Source of the DNA: an uncultured Massilia sp.
GTDB lineage: Bacteria; Pseudomonadota; Gammaproteobacteria; Burkholderiales; Burkholderiaceae
Length of the DNA stretch: 7,094 nt
Direction: 5' to 3'
Assembly: GCA_946481275.1 (NCBI GenBank)
Contig: CAMLMV010000096.1
Location: forward strand, 1 to 7,094
The position numbers were made by a program, and so were the translations under genes. Positions within the stretch are counted from its first letter, which is position 1. Each line of letters starts with the position of its first letter. Below are positions 7,001 to 7,094 of this stretch, one piece after another. The notes under the pieces were generated by a model. That model worked only from the letters and a program-made list of their open reading frames with translations, made no database searches and was not told the DNA's origin.

Positions 7001-7094
7001 GTTGAATACGAGCGCGCCATTGTTCGAGACGGCGCCTGCGCCCAGCGTGCCGTTCGTGCCGCCGGCGCCGACCTGCAGCGTACCCGCATTGATC
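4040..7094 (-). CDS. Large repetitive surface exoprotein, TpsA/filamentous-haemagglutinin-like, C-terminal part (5' end outside window)
   Basis: The frame is open from the right edge to the TGA at 4040-4042, giving 1017 visible residues and no start. The GTG at 6884-6886 sits inside a repeat and is not the real start; the reading continues in frame with the same repeat upstream. In order: passenger-associated beta-strand repeats (7087 to about 6340) with motifs such as GTLQVG, NNGALVF and NTYxGxTxV; a linker; two YDG-type repeats (KAYDG 5891-5905, KTYDG 5588-5602); an MBG-like domain (about 5330-5065, APAALTIRAND to FRILPA); a further beta-rich stretch; two more YDG repeats (KVYDG 4694-4708 and 4436-4450); and a short tail. 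The composition is Gly/Thr/Ala/Asn-rich, typical of secreted beta-helices. No C-terminal barrel is present, so a two-partner-secreted adhesin is likelier than a classical autotransporter. The only visible cysteines are CX8C near the end (codons 4145-4147 and 4118-4120). The TPS domain and partner transporter, if present, are off-window. Exact ligand unknown. Confidence 0.85.
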   Translation of the reverse strand, partial: INAGTLQVGAGGTNGTLGAGAVSNNGALVFNRSDNLTVGAAVGGTGSLTQAGTGTVILAADNTYVGTTTVRAGTLQVGAGGTKGTLGTGAVTNNGALVFDRADALQVANTIGGTGNLAQVGTGTTTLAGANTYSGPTSVTGGVLRIGADNNLGTGGQLALDGGTVETTASFTLDRGIALGAAGGALAVDGGTTLTHGGVIAGPGALTKAGAGTLALTGNNTYAGTTNVSGGTLKVGNKGTTGTLGAGTVTDNGDLVFDRADATSLASLAAGGITGTGNVSVLAGGNLNIDRAITLTGANSTILLAAGRDQPAGTAAGGDVTLTSNIGTSATGTVTIFSGNATTAAYEAKISGATGPTRYKTYNASAADTGGAVAGTRNYAYRQGSGTLSVGGLAATKAYDGLVDATVALNASNAAVAASGDGDLLAYRDLTQVNATFDSAHAGSRTITATFQAPSDIHYSADGANWSVARFSGGTVTGTGSGTITPRQLTAHIDGKGKTYDGQTGTMSTLGAPSGFVGGDSASGVGGILLAFDNPNAGTRNIVASGTGSLIDFKGKASGNGSGVGAHNEVAGLAGDYTVATPQPVSAVIAPAALTIRANDDAKLLTQSDSPGYNGVRFDGFVNGESATNLDGALGITRSNADTNTAGNYTGVLVPGGYTSSNYAITYANGDFRILPAQQLLVRVQNVQNNYGTPASYVVTSAQYLDADGATLRTLTQTAHDGNTYTYLDGMGGGIAFTVTPQGTIRSGAGQLAVGNYALAGTGATVTGNNFTGTHFVGVQTVNRVRLTPQANGVSKVYDGTTAAAGISVGLDGLLAGDAVGVDASGAFSSRNAGTNRGYWINGIALHGADAGNYYLAPPSLTGNNGTITPRPITVTAVPGTKVYDGTRDASGKPVVTGSLVAGDSFTSLSQAYTSSNIGTNLTLMPQAQIDDGNGGANYVLALAADTTGVIRAGVDIGEVGVTHAEATLNRDHGERQPAVPQCAQGVHRDACAAGGDGVYRIVAGGLKLPAGLVLSP
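4436..5905 (-). repeat. Four dispersed YDG-type protein repeats
   Basis: Four K-x-Y-D-G signatures occur in the surface protein: KAYDG (5891-5905), KTYDG (5588-5602), KVYDG (4694-4708) and KVYDG (4436-4450). They occur as two pairs, spaced 101 and 86 residues within each pair, with the MBG-like domain between the pairs. Units end in I-T-P-R followed by a beta strand (TITPRQLTAH, TITPRPITVT). This fits the YDG/MBG repeat families found in bacterial haemagglutinin-like proteins. A degenerate KTYNA lies near 6010-6025. Confidence 0.75.
6674..7087 (-). repeat. Two tandem 207-bp repeat units (69 residues each) in the surface-protein gene
   Basis: Unit 1 (6881-7087) and unit 2 (6674-6880) both begin AGTLQVGAGGT and share the order NNGALVF, a GGTG segment, a TGT segment and NTYxGxT. 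The DNA offset is exactly 207 bases, checked at two places: a 26-bp block (7057-7082 against 6850-6875) that is identical, and AGCGCGCCAT at 7011 and 6804. Diverged units continue to about 6340. Unit 1 runs close to the window edge, so more copies probably lie beyond. These are passenger-associated transport-type protein repeats, not a mobile or CRISPR structure. Confidence 0.85.

Noticed and set aside
6340..7094. Regular repeats read as a CRISPR array
   Set aside because: The period is 207 bp, in frame, with protein-level conservation and no short repeat/unique spacer alternation.

Overview
The window looks like a chromosomal segment of a high-GC Gram-negative betaproteobacterium, most likely in or near the Oxalobacteraceae (Massilia-like). 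The evidence is the 5S rRNA tail at the left edge, the strong G/C third-position bias, and a mix of an exported glycosidase, a membrane-anchored AraC-type regulator and a two-partner-secretion-type adhesin. The taxon is an inference; no marker gene is present in full.

Layout, left to right. Bases 1-32 are the 3' end of a 5S rRNA gene, followed at once by a strong intrinsic terminator (43-77) that closes an rRNA operon. After an AT-richer gap comes a plus-strand gene (221-1399) for a transmembrane AraC-family regulator: one N-terminal membrane helix, an extracytoplasmic beta-rich domain, a second helix and a cytoplasmic double helix-turn-helix domain. One hundred bases later, on the same strand, is an exported family 42 glycoside hydrolase (1500-3542). 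The gap between them carries an imperfect direct repeat with 21-bp spacing just upstream of a weak promoter. That is the arrangement expected of an AraC-type operator, so regulator and enzyme look like a sense-and-degrade pair for an extracellular galactoside.

The right half is on the minus strand. A small DUF2061-type membrane protein made of two tandem copies of the domain (3546-3938) converges on the hydrolase, with three bases between the two stop codons. It has a recognisable promoter overlapped by a Fur-box-like sequence, suggesting iron-dependent repression. Upstream of it, and running off the right edge, is the C-terminal part (1017 visible residues) of a very large repetitive surface protein (4040 to beyond 7094). 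It has passenger-type beta-strand repeats, four YDG-type repeats and an MBG-like domain, and it ends in a short tail with the only two cysteines in the visible protein. It has no C-terminal beta-barrel, so it is best read as a TpsA-type (filamentous-haemagglutinin-like) exoprotein whose N-terminal secretion domain lies outside the window.

The most interesting points are the transmembrane AraC/exported GH42 pair with its candidate operator, the C-terminal two-cysteine tail of the adhesin, and the Fur-type control of the DUF2061 gene. No CRISPR array, tRNA, insertion sequence or complete mobile element was seen.
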